Part shown: positions 14,981 to 24,034 of the stretch, piece after piece | How positions within the stretch are numbered: the stretch's first letter is position 1 | How the letters are laid out: each line of letters opens with the position of its first letter | Origin: JBCCSZ01 sp039199225 | GTDB taxonomy: Bacteria > Bacteroidota > Bacteroidia > Chitinophagales > Saprospiraceae | DNA length: 50,571 bases | Assembly (NCBI GenBank): GCA_039199225.1 | Contig: JBCCSZ010000008.1 | Span: forward strand, 1 to 50,571 | Direction: 5' to 3' | Notes under the pieces: model-generated | What the model was told of the DNA's origin: nothing | What the model saw: only the letters and a program-made list of their open reading frames with translations | Databases searched by the model: none | Program-made: the position numbers and the translations under genes

Positions 14981-15748
14981 ATGCAAAAAATTCTTCTTTT
15001 CGCTTTCATGCTGCTCGGCAGTTCCCAATTGGTCGCGCAAGTTCCGGGCTATCTCGGCAAGCGGCTATCGGCTACTTTCAACTTTCAATCCATGCTGGCC
15101 TTTAATGGGCCAACTTACAAAAATAAAGGCCAAGAGGAGTTCGATAGCGACGGAACGGCCTTTAGCAATCGCTTTGAACTGAATGCCTCCTATACCCTTT
15201 CGAGGGAATTTACGGTGGTCGTAGCGGTCGAAAGATCGCGCACAGGAGTCGGCATTGATCTGACCAATCCGCAGAATAATGAATTTGTCAAGCAGTTTTA
15301 CCAGCTGAGAAATACTTCCTTTCAAGCCAGCATACGCAAATTTAGTGCGACCAAAGGTGCATTGGCACCCTATGGCATCTACGGAGGACTTGGTTTAAAA
15401 GTGACCCGCACCAAGGGCAACATCGCCAGGGATATTATCTTAGATATTCCAGGCAGAGACGAGAGCGACGCGGTCGATGTAGGGGTCGATAAAAGGCAGT
15501 TTCTATACTATTTTACTGCAGACTTGGGCTCCAACCGAATCATTGCGGACCGATTCCTGCTCAACCTCTCGCTGCGCTTTGGCCTCCCGCTCAATCTGAA
15601 ACGCCTGGGCAAATGGATTGGCCAAGATGATTTCAACGGTACCATCGAACAACGCAACCAGGAAGAATACGAGCAAAAGGTCTTTCAGCGGATGCTGAGC
15701 CACTCGGTGATTATGGCTAATATAGGTGTCGGATACCTCATTTACTAA
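14981..15748 (+). CDS. Putative outer-membrane beta-barrel protein
   Basis: A 255-residue exported protein: signal peptide MQKILLFAFMLLGSSQLVAQ. The mature chain alternates amphipathic strands typical of small outer-membrane barrels (RLSATFNFQSML, RFELNASYTLSREFTVVVAVE, YGIYGGLGLKVTR, FLLNLSLRFGLP) and ends SVIMANIGVGYLIY, with an aromatic last residue as in barrel proteins. No named family recognised. The M48 protease gene follows after 45 bases in the same direction, so they may be co-transcribed; the protease could act on envelope proteins including barrels. Confidence 0.65.
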   Translation: MQKILLFAFMLLGSSQLVAQVPGYLGKRLSATFNFQSMLAFNGPTYKNKGQEEFDSDGTAFSNRFELNASYTLSREFTVVVAVERSRTGVGIDLTNPQNNEFVKQFYQLRNTSFQASIRKFSATKGALAPYGIYGGLGLKVTRTKGNIARDIILDIPGRDESDAVDVGVDKRQFLYYFTADLGSNRIIADRFLLNLSLRFGLPLNLKRLGKWIGQDDFNGTIEQRNQEEYEQKVFQRMLSHSVIMANIGVGYLIY

Positions 15749-15793
15749 TCCGTCCTCTCCAAAATAATACGACTCGATAAACAACCCAAAGAC

Positions 15794-18046
15794 ATGATGC
15801 GTCTCTTCATACCTATTCTACTTTTGACTTGTTTGGCAGGCTCAATGGCTGCACAATCCGATATGACCTTACTTCGGGCGGAAGGCAAAATTCCCAAAGA
15901 ATACATTACGCCCTCCAAAAAGAAATACAAACGGCAAATTGAAGCCCTTGAAAAAAAGTCGATCAACCGCAGAGATAAGAAATCGCAAAAGCAATTCTTA
16001 CTCCAATCCAATTTTATGATCGATGATTTACTGCAAAGCGGCTTGGTATTATTCAACGACTCGGTAACCAATTACGTCAACGACGTCCTACAAATCATCG
16101 TCGAGGCCAATCCAAACATCAAAAGAAAGGAAAAACTGCGCGTATACACCCTCCGCTCCCCAAACGTCAATGCCTTTGCAACCGATCAGTCCATCATCTT
16201 CGTCACCCTCGGACTATTGGCCAATCTGGAAAATGAAGCCCAACTCGCCTATGTCCTATCGCACGAAATGGTACACATCCAAGAACGCCACACCTTAGAC
16301 CTTTTCTTGGAAACCAAAGAAATCAACAGACGGAAAAGAAATGATAAAAACATCCTAGGCGAATCCTCTTTCAATGCACGCCTATTGGCTAAAAGTATGT
16401 TTTCCAAGCAGTTGGAAATGGAAGCCGATGAGCACGGATGGGATTTGTTTGTCAATACCAACTACAGCAGCCAAAGCCTTCCCAATGTTTTCAAAATGCT
16501 GTTTTATTCCTACTTACCCTTCGATGATGTTGAATTTCCAACAGATTATTTCGACGAAGGCACCTACATTTTACCCCAAAGATATTGGAAAAAGGAAGTC
16601 GATCCGATTACGCCCTTTTCCGACACAGAGGAGGAGTTGGGAACACACCCTTCTGCTTTCAAGAGGTTGAATAGGTTAGAACCAAAAATTCGGGAAGTTG
16701 CCGCAGCTGAAGACAAAGAAAATTTCCTGGTATCAGAGGAACGCTTCCGCAGCATCCGCAAACAAGCCCGCTACGAGCTACCTCTCTTGCACCTGGAATC
16801 CGAGCTGTTGGCAGATGCCTTGTACAACAGCTATTTGGTCGAAAACCTCATCACGTCTGATTTCCATACCCGCAAGATCATGGCCAAGGCACTGTACATG
16901 CAGGCCAAATACGAACACGAGTACGAAAGTCTCAACCCAACGGCCATCAATGTAGAGGGCGCTTCCCAAAGGGTTCATTTCTTACTAGACGAAATGCCTA
17001 CCGAGGAGGTCGTCGTACTCGCCTTGCGATACAACTGGAAACTCTACCAGGAAAATCCCAAAGACAAAGAATTGGCCGTCATAACGGAGGATTTATTTCG
17101 GATCATGGTCGAATATCACCAGTTGGAAGACTTCAAACATCAGTACATCACAGCCGTAGACACTACAAACATTGTGGTGGAGCCAGAAAAACTGGACACA
17201 ACGCAAGAGGCGTCCAAGTACGACAAAATAGCTGCACAGCAGAATGACAGCAATTACTGGCAGTTTGCCTTTGTGCCTTACATCCAAGACAGCAGTTTTG
17301 TCGAAGGCTTCAACAAAGGTCTCAAAGCACTCAAAAGGAAAGAGAAGTTGGAGAAGTATTACAGTACCCGACAAGGAAAGGTGGAACGCTACAATGACCA
17401 AAAGGAGCGCTCCAAGGGACTGTACCTAGGCATCAACCGCATCACTGTTGTCAATCCATTTTACCTCAATCTAGATGGTCGAAGAAGAGACAACAACGTT
17501 CGCTTCATCAAATCCGAAGAAGGCCAATCGGAATTCCGATCAACCATCAAAGACGTCAGCAAAATCAGCAAGCTCAGGGTCAATATTTTGGACGTAGTTG
17601 ACTTGAGGAGTACCGACATACAAGCATTCAACGACATCCGGCACCTCAACAGCTGGTTTGAACAGCAAATCAACCACCTAGACCTCAGCCTCACCCCCGG
17701 ATACAGCCAAAACACCATCGACCAGATTGCTGACCGATACAACTCAGACTACTTTCTGTGGACCGGCATCATCTCGCTGAGACAAAAGAAAAGGATCGTT
17801 GGCGACGTCGTCCTATCGCTCCTCATCCCTTACTACCTCCCCGTCGGCATCTATCGAATGGCCAAACCATCCTACGACATGATGTTTTACGCCATTCTAT
17901 TTGATGTAAAAACAGGCAAACGCGAGGCCATTAAGTTTGAATATTTTGACTACAAGGATACCGACACCCTAGTCAAGGCGCATCTCTACGATGTATTCAA
18001 TCAGATAAAGGCCCGAAAGAAAAAAACGAGCAAAAGACGAAAATAA
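15794..18046 (+). CDS. Exported M48-family zinc metalloprotease
   Basis: A 750-residue protein with signal peptide (MMRLFIPILLLTCLAGSMAAQ). The zinc motif HEMVH is at residues 157-161 in VLSHEMVHIQERHT, and the third ligand lies in EMEADEHGWD (Glu about 210), the M48 signature. The peptidase domain spans about 60-310; the remaining ~440 residues contain TPR-like helices, then a beta-rich region with a hydrophobic hairpin near the end (VGDVVLSLLIPYYLPVGIYRMA). BepA/LoiP-like periplasmic quality control of outer-membrane proteins is the nearest known role, but the length is much greater. It converges with the MFS gene with a 15-base gap. Confidence 0.88.
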   Translation: MMRLFIPILLLTCLAGSMAAQSDMTLLRAEGKIPKEYITPSKKKYKRQIEALEKKSINRRDKKSQKQFLLQSNFMIDDLLQSGLVLFNDSVTNYVNDVLQIIVEANPNIKRKEKLRVYTLRSPNVNAFATDQSIIFVTLGLLANLENEAQLAYVLSHEMVHIQERHTLDLFLETKEINRRKRNDKNILGESSFNARLLAKSMFSKQLEMEADEHGWDLFVNTNYSSQSLPNVFKMLFYSYLPFDDVEFPTDYFDEGTYILPQRYWKKEVDPITPFSDTEEELGTHPSAFKRLNRLEPKIREVAAAEDKENFLVSEERFRSIRKQARYELPLLHLESELLADALYNSYLVENLITSDFHTRKIMAKALYMQAKYEHEYESLNPTAINVEGASQRVHFLLDEMPTEEVVVLALRYNWKLYQENPKDKELAVITEDLFRIMVEYHQLEDFKHQYITAVDTTNIVVEPEKLDTTQEASKYDKIAAQQNDSNYWQFAFVPYIQDSSFVEGFNKGLKALKRKEKLEKYYSTRQGKVERYNDQKERSKGLYLGINRITVVNPFYLNLDGRRRDNNVRFIKSEEGQSEFRSTIKDVSKISKLRVNILDVVDLRSTDIQAFNDIRHLNSWFEQQINHLDLSLTPGYSQNTIDQIADRYNSDYFLWTGIISLRQKKRIVGDVVLSLLIPYYLPVGIYRMAKPSYDMMFYAILFDVKTGKREAIKFEYFDYKDTDTLVKAHLYDVFNQIKARKKKTSKRRK

Positions 18047-18061
18047 GAGCGCGATCCAGGC

Positions 18062-19252
18062 TTAGGTTGCCTTTTCTGGCTGCTGAAATTTATCTGCCGG
18101 CTTGTAAAACATGATGTAAATAAAACCCAAAACTGTTACGCATGCCATCCAGTAAAAGGCGTAGCAAAAGTTGTTGGCATCGTTATCATACAGCCAGGCA
18201 GAGATCATCGCTCCGGTACCAATACCCACTTCCAGGGCGATGTAGGTAGTCGCCAAAGCAACGCCCCTGCGGTGCTCACTCGACCGGTCGATGGTCCAGG
18301 CAAACACGGTCGGTGCTGCTATGCCCAACGAAAAGCCCAAACAGCCCGAAGCAATCAACAAACCAGACGGAGAGGTCACATGGGCAATAAAGATCAATGA
18401 AACCACCATCATCAATATGGAAAGCTTCAAAACAGGTTGTCGCCCGACGCGGTCCGACAGCTTTCCCGCCACCAATCTGGACAAAAGCGAACAAGCCGTA
18501 AAACTCGTATAGTACAGCCCTTTATTGGTCATCCCCAAGGCAACGGTTTGATCGGGTACAATGGTCAACATCGCACCGAAGCTAAAGTAAATCACCGCCG
18601 TAACAACCGCAACCGGCACAACCTCTGGTGCAACAATCTCATCCTTTGACACAGCCAAAAACTTCCATTGAAACGACTGCTTATCTTTCAGCGACTCTTT
18701 GAGCCACAACAGGATCAATACTGAAATGAGTCCCATAATCGATGAAACGACAAACATAACATTCAAAGACCAATTCATTGCCAACCAACTCCCGATGGGC
18801 GGCGAAGCGGAAGCCCCCGTATTCATACTCACGCCCAGTATCCCCATAGCCTCCCCGCGCCGATGGGCCGGCACGATGTCAGCCGTGTAAGCAGTGGTAG
18901 CAGTTGGCTTGAAGCCCGTAGAAAATCCATGCAAAAAGCGCAGCAACAAAAAGCCGTAGACGGTCGTCATAAATGGATACATCAGGCTGCAGACTACACA
19001 AACCAAAGTCCCGACCACCATCACCGGCACCCGACCAATGGTATCAGCCAATTTGCCACTAAAAGGACGCGAAACGCCGGCCGTAACAGTGAAAAGTGAG
19101 ATGATCAGCCCCTTGTAATCTTCGCCTCCCAAGCTGGTCAGAAAAGCCGGTAACTCAGAGAGAATCATCGTAAAACTGGAAGCAAAAAGGGCATGGCTCA
19201 AACAAAGCAAACCGAATGTAGGAGTATAAAGTGAAGCATTTTCAGAAGGCAT
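18062..19252 (-). CDS. MFS transporter
   Basis: A 396-residue inner-membrane transporter with 12 predicted segments. The MFS signature between TM2 and TM3 is present (GKLADTIGRVPVMVVG), with a second copy in the C-terminal half (GKLSDRVGRQPVLKLS). Motif C-like GVSMNTGASASPPIGSWL in TM5 resembles drug/proton antiporters. Start placed at MPSENASLYTPTFGLL (CAT 19250-19252); the open frame to 19378 runs antisense into the next gene and lacks homology character. Substrate not predictable. Divergent from the lipoprotein gene. Confidence 0.88.
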   Translation of the reverse strand: MPSENASLYTPTFGLLCLSHALFASSFTMILSELPAFLTSLGGEDYKGLIISLFTVTAGVSRPFSGKLADTIGRVPVMVVGTLVCVVCSLMYPFMTTVYGFLLLRFLHGFSTGFKPTATTAYTADIVPAHRRGEAMGILGVSMNTGASASPPIGSWLAMNWSLNVMFVVSSIMGLISVLILLWLKESLKDKQSFQWKFLAVSKDEIVAPEVVPVAVVTAVIYFSFGAMLTIVPDQTVALGMTNKGLYYTSFTACSLLSRLVAGKLSDRVGRQPVLKLSILMMVVSLIFIAHVTSPSGLLIASGCLGFSLGIAAPTVFAWTIDRSSEHRRGVALATTYIALEVGIGTGAMISAWLYDNDANNFCYAFYWMACVTVLGFIYIMFYKPADKFQQPEKAT

Positions 19253-19285
19253 CCGCGAAGATATACAAAGGTTTAAGATTTTTTC

Positions 19286-19293
19286 TAATTTTG
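19286..19293 (+). promoter_or_regulatory. -7 promoter box for the lipoprotein gene
   Basis: TAATTTTG on the plus strand matches TAnnTTTG. It lies 72 bases before the preferred ATG at 19365 and 15 bases before the alternative ATG at 19308. No clear -33 box. Confidence 0.4.
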
Positions 19294-19364
19294 AAAAGTT
19301 CTGAGGAATGCCACTTTCAATGGCAAGCATCCCTACTGACACGCAAAAAGATTCGATAGCTATT

Positions 19365-19991
19365 ATGAAATACAGCATCCACTTCTTTTCACTCGTTTTC
19401 CTACTGCTGAACGTTACTTGCAGCAGATCGGTTCAAATAAATAATATTGAAAAAGCTCCTGCCGTTCAACAACAAGACAAAGCCCTGGCGGACGTCTACA
19501 AACCGTTGGATGGCCGGTGGAAAGGGCGTTTCCTGGTAATGGAAGACCCCCAGCCTGCCCCCTTGGGCAATACAAAGCTCACCAATCTGACCAAAGAGCA
19601 GGCAACAGACCCCCGCTTTAAAATAGCCCACGAAATCGAAGTAGAACAAATCTACACCTCCGAAAGCCCTTTCTTTCAAAGAGTACAAATCACCGATTAC
19701 TATCCAGCCAGCGGCAAAAAAGAGGTGAGCAAAGGCGTCAACAAAATTCAGGATGGCAAAATGTGGTGCGTCGTCCACAAACCCAACGAGGTCGTCATTC
19801 ACGAAGGAAGCACCCAGGAACCGAGTACCATCATCTGGCAAAGTAAGCAAAAATCTCCCCTCAAAATAGAATACTTCCAAGAAGCCGTTTCCGAAAAATT
19901 CTACGAAATCATCGGATATGGCTACTATCAAAACGACGATCCAAAGCGACAACCCAAATATTGGTTTTACGGAAAATACGAAAGGCAATAA
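19365..19991 (+). CDS. Putative lipoprotein of unknown function
   Basis: 208 residues, starting MKYSIHFFSLVFLLLNVTC, a signal ending in a lipobox-like LNVTC (Thr at -1 is unusual). The open frame begins at 19308 but those 19 residues would hide the signal. The body has a calycin-like pattern: LDGRWKGRFLVMEDPQP near the start, then alternating strands (HEIEVEQIYTSESPFFQRVQITDYY, KMWCVVHKPNEVVIHEGS) and a YYQNDDPKRQPKYWFYGKY tail. This resembles small extracytoplasmic ligand-binding barrels but no family is recognised. Seven bases before rluF, so co-transcribed. Confidence 0.65.
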   Translation: MKYSIHFFSLVFLLLNVTCSRSVQINNIEKAPAVQQQDKALADVYKPLDGRWKGRFLVMEDPQPAPLGNTKLTNLTKEQATDPRFKIAHEIEVEQIYTSESPFFQRVQITDYYPASGKKEVSKGVNKIQDGKMWCVVHKPNEVVIHEGSTQEPSTIIWQSKQKSPLKIEYFQEAVSEKFYEIIGYGYYQNDDPKRQPKYWFYGKYERQ

Positions 19992-19997
19992 TACGAC

Positions 19998-20711
19998 ATG
20001 GATACGTCTATCAGCCTCAACAAATTCATCAGCAGCACCGGCATTTGTTCTCGCAGGGTCGCCGACACCTGGATAGCAGCCGGCCGTGTCCGCATCAACG
20101 GAACCATCGCCCAAAAAGGCAACCGCGTCTTCGAAAACGACCAAGTCACCATCGACGGCCAGCCCCTCAAAAGCAAACCCAAAGCCCAGTACATCGCCCT
20201 GAACAAACCACCCGGCATCACCTGCACCACCGACCTCAAAGACAAAGACAACATCATCGACTTTGTCAACCACCCCCAACGCATCTTCCCCATTGGCCGC
20301 CTGGACAAAGCCTCCTCTGGCCTCATCCTCCTCACCAACGATGGCGACATCGTCAACCGAATCCTCCGGGTCGAAAACAAACACGAAAAAGAATACATCG
20401 TCAGCGTAGACCGCCCCATCTCCAACCGATTCATCCAAAAAATGAGCAACGGCATCCCCATCCTCGGAACCATCACCAACAAATGTCTCGTCCAAAAACG
20501 CAGCAAATTCGTCTTCCGAATCATCCTCACCCAGGGCCTCAACCGCCAAATCCGCCGCATGTGCGAATTCCTAGGCTACAAAGTCGTCACCCTCAAACGC
20601 ACCCGCATCATGCACATCCGCCTAGACCAACTCCCCCAAGGCCAATGGCGCAACCTCACCCCCACCGAACTCAAAACCCTCAAAGAAGCAGTAGCAAACA
20701 GTCGACAGTAA
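19998..20711 (+). CDS. rluF: 23S rRNA pseudouridine synthase RluF-type
   Basis: 237-residue RsuA/RluB/E/F-family enzyme. S4 domain at residues 5-60 (LNKFISSTGICSRRVADTWI), catalytic domain with the active Asp in FPIGRLDKASSGLILLTNDG, and the NHEKEYIV-like KHEKEYIVSVD plus RQIRRMCEFLGYKV. The GRLDKASSGLIL sequence and HEKEYIV are typical of RluF, which modifies U2604 of 23S rRNA. Third-position use is extremely C-rich compared with the genes around it, to the point that the antisense strand carries long open frames. Confidence 0.9.
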   Translation: MDTSISLNKFISSTGICSRRVADTWIAAGRVRINGTIAQKGNRVFENDQVTIDGQPLKSKPKAQYIALNKPPGITCTTDLKDKDNIIDFVNHPQRIFPIGRLDKASSGLILLTNDGDIVNRILRVENKHEKEYIVSVDRPISNRFIQKMSNGIPILGTITNKCLVQKRSKFVFRIILTQGLNRQIRRMCEFLGYKVVTLKRTRIMHIRLDQLPQGQWRNLTPTELKTLKEAVANSRQ

Positions 20712-20945
20712 GATGACAAGCCGCAGTTGACAAGAATAGTAGGCAAGAACCATAAGCAGTATTCCTAAAACATAATTGACACCCAGCAGCCTAACAGAAC
20801 GATGGAGTTATAAACCTAGCAGTTCAATCAAAATCCACCTAAACCTCCCCCGCTCACAAGATCACCAAACCACAAAATCCCCAAATCACCGATCACCAAA
20901 CCACAAAATCCCCAAATCACCGCTCACCCGCTCACCCCTCACCCC
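20712..20945. repeat. Short repeat tract between rluF and trmD
   Basis: Contains two perfect, back-to-back 31-bp units (20860-20890 and 20891-20921) starting GATCACCAAACCACAAAATC, then CGCTCACCC and CCCTCA micro-repeats up to the trmD stop. The same word family occurs inverted at 5941-6045. There are no spacers, so this is not a CRISPR. Confidence 0.7.
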
Positions 20946-21623
20946 TCACTCCTCCAACAAATCCGGCCGCCGCGCCCTCGTCCGCGCCACCGACTGCTCA
21001 TACCGCCAGTCCGCAATCGCCCGATCATTGCCCGACAGCAAAACCGGAGGAACCTCCTGACCGCGAAAATCAGCCGGTCGAGTATACACAGGAGGCGCCA
21101 AAAGCTGATCCTGAAAGGAATCCGTCAATGCCGAGGTCTCATCGTTCAACACCCCGGGGATCAAGCGCCCAATGGCATCCACCAGAACGGCCGCTGGAAG
21201 CTCACCGCCCGACAGCACGAAATCACCAACAGAAACATCCATGGTGATGTAGGTCTGACGGATGCGCTCATCCATGCCTTTGTAGTGTCCACAAACAAGG
21301 AGCAAGTTTTCCTTGAGCGACAAACCATTGGCCATCGATTGGTCCAAACGCTGGCCGTCGGGGCTCATGTAGATGATCTCATCGTAATTGCGCTCCGCCT
21401 TGAGAGCTTCGATGGCTTTGGCCAGCGGTTCGCACATCATCACCATACCCGCACCACCGCCGTATTGGTAGTCGTCGATTTGGCGGTGCTTACCCAAACC
21501 ATAGTCGCGTAAATCGTGAATTTTTACCGCTAACAGGCCCTTCTGTTGGGCGCGCTTCATAATGCTGTGCTGCAAAGGACTCTCTAGCAATTCCGGCACA
21601 ACGGCGAGTATATCTATGTGCAT
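20946..21623 (-). CDS. trmD: tRNA (guanine-N1)-methyltransferase TrmD
   Basis: 225-residue SPOUT methyltransferase that makes m1G37 in tRNA. The knot motifs are visible: YQYGGGAGMVMMCEPLAKAI, IIYMSPDGQRLDQSMA, LLLVCGHYKGMDERI and ISVGDFVLSGGELPAAVLVDAI-type VGDFVLSGGELPA. The C-terminal VYTRPADFRGQEVPPVLLSGN is also diagnostic. Start set at MHIDILAVVPELLESPL; an in-frame Met two codons earlier (21629) is an alternative. The usual rpsP-rimM-trmD-rplS order is not seen next to it; it stands alone between the repeat tract and the amidase gene. Confidence 0.95.
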   Translation of the reverse strand: MHIDILAVVPELLESPLQHSIMKRAQQKGLLAVKIHDLRDYGLGKHRQIDDYQYGGGAGMVMMCEPLAKAIEALKAERNYDEIIYMSPDGQRLDQSMANGLSLKENLLLVCGHYKGMDERIRQTYITMDVSVGDFVLSGGELPAAVLVDAIGRLIPGVLNDETSALTDSFQDQLLAPPVYTRPADFRGQEVPPVLLSGNDRAIADWRYEQSVARTRARRPDLLEE

Positions 21624-21776
21624 GGACATTTGATGATTTAATGAATGGGTAGCAAAATTAGAACAAAATTTGCAAATTGAAAGAGGCACTTTTAACAGTT
21701 CCTAAATTTTAGCTAATTTGCATATCAGCAACCTCATCTCTAACAAACACCATCAATCGACCTTCAAAAACCAATT

Positions 21777-22883
21777 ATGCTACCGATACAAAAGCAGTTC
21801 ATCACCAATCGAAAAACCCGACCCGCCCTTCGCAAAAGAGAATGGTACACCATTCGACAGCTCAAAGGCGTCGTCGCACATTGGACCGCCAACGCCAACA
21901 GAGGAGCAGATGCCAGAGCCAACCGAAATTATTTCAACACCACAACCGTCTATGCCTCGGCCCATTACATCGTCGACGATCATTCGATCATCCAATGTCT
22001 GCCCGACCATGAGGTTGGCTACCACGTAGGGGGTAGTTTCTACCGGCCCATCGGCGAGCAGATCAGAGAAAATGGCCTGACGCCAAATTACTTTTTGATC
22101 GGCTTTGAAATGTGTGTCAACGAAGATGGTGACTGGAATAAAACCTATCAAAACTCTGTCGAACTGGCCCAGCACTTGCTCAATAAATACAACTTTACGG
22201 TCAACGAACTCTATCGCCACTACGACATCACCGGCAAGCTTTGCCCTCGCATGATGATTCAGGAGGCAGATTGGCAACGCTTCAAGGCGGCCGTCAATAA
22301 GGGGCTGAACTTCCACCTGGAAAATCCCATCAAGCAAGGATTTATCAATACTCCAGAGTTGAATGTTCGATCTGGCAATGGCATGCAGTATCCCGTCATA
22401 GATGTGTTGCACGAAGGCCACCCCATCGAGATTTATGAGCAACTCGGTAATTGGTACCGCATCGGCGACAATCGCTGGGTACACAAGCACTACGTACTCA
22501 TCACCTTTTCCAAAAAAGATGGCATCGTCCAAGACCCCACCGGGCTCAACGTCCGCACTGGGCCGGGCATGCAGCACCGAGTCATAGACGTCATAGAAGA
22601 CGGAACCAATGTCGAGATTTTTGAAATCGATGGCCGCTGGTACCGAATTGGGGTCAATCGATGGGTCTATGGCCGGCTGGTACAAATCGTCGAAGTGAAG
22701 ACGGGACGGGTTTTCAATGCCGATTTCCTGAATGTCCGGGAGGGTGCCGGCACCAACTTCCCAAGGGTAGGCCGCCTGGATAGAGGCCAGTTGGTTCGGA
22801 TTTTTGAGCGGAAAGACGATAAGTGGTACCGCGTCGGGGACAAACAATGGGTCTATGGCGCCTATGTCGAATTGATAGATTAA
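21777..22883 (+). CDS. N-acetylmuramoyl-L-alanine amidase with three SH3 domains
   Basis: 368 residues. Amidase_2 (T7-lysozyme-like) domain at about 10-175: GVVAHWTANANRGADARANRNYF carries the first zinc His, SAHYIVDDHSIIQCLPD and RHYDITGKLCPR the other ligand region. Three SH3-type repeats follow, each with LNVRxGxGxxxPV and WYRIG/WVY patterns (near 195, 265 and 320). There is no signal peptide or TM segment, which is odd for a peptidoglycan enzyme and more like a phage endolysin or a protein exported by another route. No phage genes are nearby. The gene for a LamG/T9SS protein follows after 35 bases. Confidence 0.87.
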   Translation: MLPIQKQFITNRKTRPALRKREWYTIRQLKGVVAHWTANANRGADARANRNYFNTTTVYASAHYIVDDHSIIQCLPDHEVGYHVGGSFYRPIGEQIRENGLTPNYFLIGFEMCVNEDGDWNKTYQNSVELAQHLLNKYNFTVNELYRHYDITGKLCPRMMIQEADWQRFKAAVNKGLNFHLENPIKQGFINTPELNVRSGNGMQYPVIDVLHEGHPIEIYEQLGNWYRIGDNRWVHKHYVLITFSKKDGIVQDPTGLNVRTGPGMQHRVIDVIEDGTNVEIFEIDGRWYRIGVNRWVYGRLVQIVEVKTGRVFNADFLNVREGAGTNFPRVGRLDRGQLVRIFERKDDKWYRVGDKQWVYGAYVELID

Positions 22884-22918
22884 TCCCATCATCCTCCTAA
22901 CTCCTAATACGCAACAAG

Positions 22919-23899
22919 ATGAAAAAAGTCATTTTTTTCGGATGCCTTTGGTGCCTTACCTTTTTGGTGCAAACCTCTTTTGGACAGGATTCCCTACTGC
23001 TTTATCTAAAGTTCGATCGCGACTTGACGGACCTCAGCCCAAACGGTTTTGATGGTAGCCCCCTCATTCCCCTGGATTATCCGAGTGGTTATTGCGACGA
23101 AGCCATCAAAATAGGGGATAATACCACCGACGGCATCACTATCAATGGCGAAGTGTTCGATAGATTAAGGGATTTCACCATCTCGGTAAGGGTCCGAATA
23201 GACGATCTCAATAGCAATAATACCCTCATCAGTTGCTCCAACTTACAAGTAGCAGATGAATTGGTGTTGAGCTACAATGCCGTCGACGACGATTTAGACG
23301 ATGGGGTACACCTTATCATTAGGGATGATCGGCATATTTTTCAGCGCGATTTCATTTTGGGCGATATGCAATGGCATCACGTAGCAGTGACCCGGCAAGA
23401 AGACATAGCAACCCTCTACATCGATGGCAACCAAATTGGCGACCCACTGACAGTAAGCGACAGGGTTTTGGCAGTTGCTTTCAATGGTTTTATCATCGGG
23501 CAAGACCAGGATTGTCTGACGGGCTGCTTTGAGCCGGATCAAAGTTGGGCGGGCGATGTCGACGAGCTGCAGGTTTTTTCGAAGGCTCTGTCCAGAGCAG
23601 AAATCCTCCAACTGGATTGTTTGCGATCATCTACCAACGATATTGGCTTACCTTTTAGCTATAACCTACAACCCAATCCATTTACAGCACAATTCTCGGC
23701 GCTGCTTCCACCACTCGCCGAAGTCTCCTACGAGCTGTGGTCTGCTCAAGGGCAGCTCATAGAGCAGGGGCAGCTCCGTGGCAGCAGCCAGCAACAGATT
23801 TCTGTAGGTGAGCAGCCGGCCGGCATTTACTACCTACGCCTTACAGACCGCAAGTCTCAGAAAACAGCGACCCACAAAATGGTCAAGTTAAACAACTAA
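22919..23899 (+). CDS. Secreted LamG-domain protein with type IX secretion signal
   Basis: 326 residues: signal peptide (MKKVIFFGCLWCLTFLVQTSFG), a concanavalin-like LamG domain at about 25-235 (LLLYLKFDRDLTDLSPNGFDG, QWHHVAVTRQEDIATLYIDGNQIG, WAGDVDELQVFSKALSRAEI), and a C-terminal ~85-residue T9SS type-A sorting domain (LQPNPFTAQFSALLPP..., ISVGEQPAGIYYLRLTD..., KMVKLNN). So it should be exported and anchored or released by the type IX pathway specific to Bacteroidota. It probably binds carbohydrate; no catalytic domain. The stop codon is embedded in the palindrome at 23896-23971. Confidence 0.85.
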   Translation: MKKVIFFGCLWCLTFLVQTSFGQDSLLLYLKFDRDLTDLSPNGFDGSPLIPLDYPSGYCDEAIKIGDNTTDGITINGEVFDRLRDFTISVRVRIDDLNSNNTLISCSNLQVADELVLSYNAVDDDLDDGVHLIIRDDRHIFQRDFILGDMQWHHVAVTRQEDIATLYIDGNQIGDPLTVSDRVLAVAFNGFIIGQDQDCLTGCFEPDQSWAGDVDELQVFSKALSRAEILQLDCLRSSTNDIGLPFSYNLQPNPFTAQFSALLPPLAEVSYELWSAQGQLIEQGQLRGSSQQQISVGEQPAGIYYLRLTDRKSQKTATHKMVKLNN

Positions 23900-23971
23900 T
23901 CCAAGTTGTTATTCCCAGTCCATTGGCCTAAGCGCAGGATGGACCTTCAATGGAATCCCAACTTGGATTAG
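23896..23971. repeat. Long interrupted palindrome at the 3' end of the LamG gene
   Basis: CTAATCCAAGTTG (23896-23908) and CAACTTGGATTAG (23959-23971) are perfect 13-bp complements. Inside, GTCCAT/ATGGAC and CCATTG/CAATGG can also pair. The word CAACTTGGATT recurs at 24022-24032. It may act as a 3' stabiliser or terminator between convergent genes, but lacks a T-tract. Confidence 0.6.
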
Positions 23972-24034
23972 ATTAGAAATAAGAAAAATAATTGCTTAAT
24001 TCAAGTGCGATTCATTCATCACAACTTGGATTTC

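Noticed and set aside
19401..20549. Long antisense open frame (382 codons) across the lipoprotein and rluF genes
   Set aside because: Highly acidic, repetitive composition (many Asp/Glu/Val), typical of the complement of a C-rich coding strand; the sense frames have clear families.
20860..20921. Tandem 31-bp units that could suggest a CRISPR array
   Set aside because: Units are directly adjacent with no spacers and no cas genes are in the window.
21780..22892. Antisense open frame of 370 codons over the amidase gene
   Set aside because: Mirrors the amidase coding bias; the sense strand has amidase and SH3 motifs throughout.
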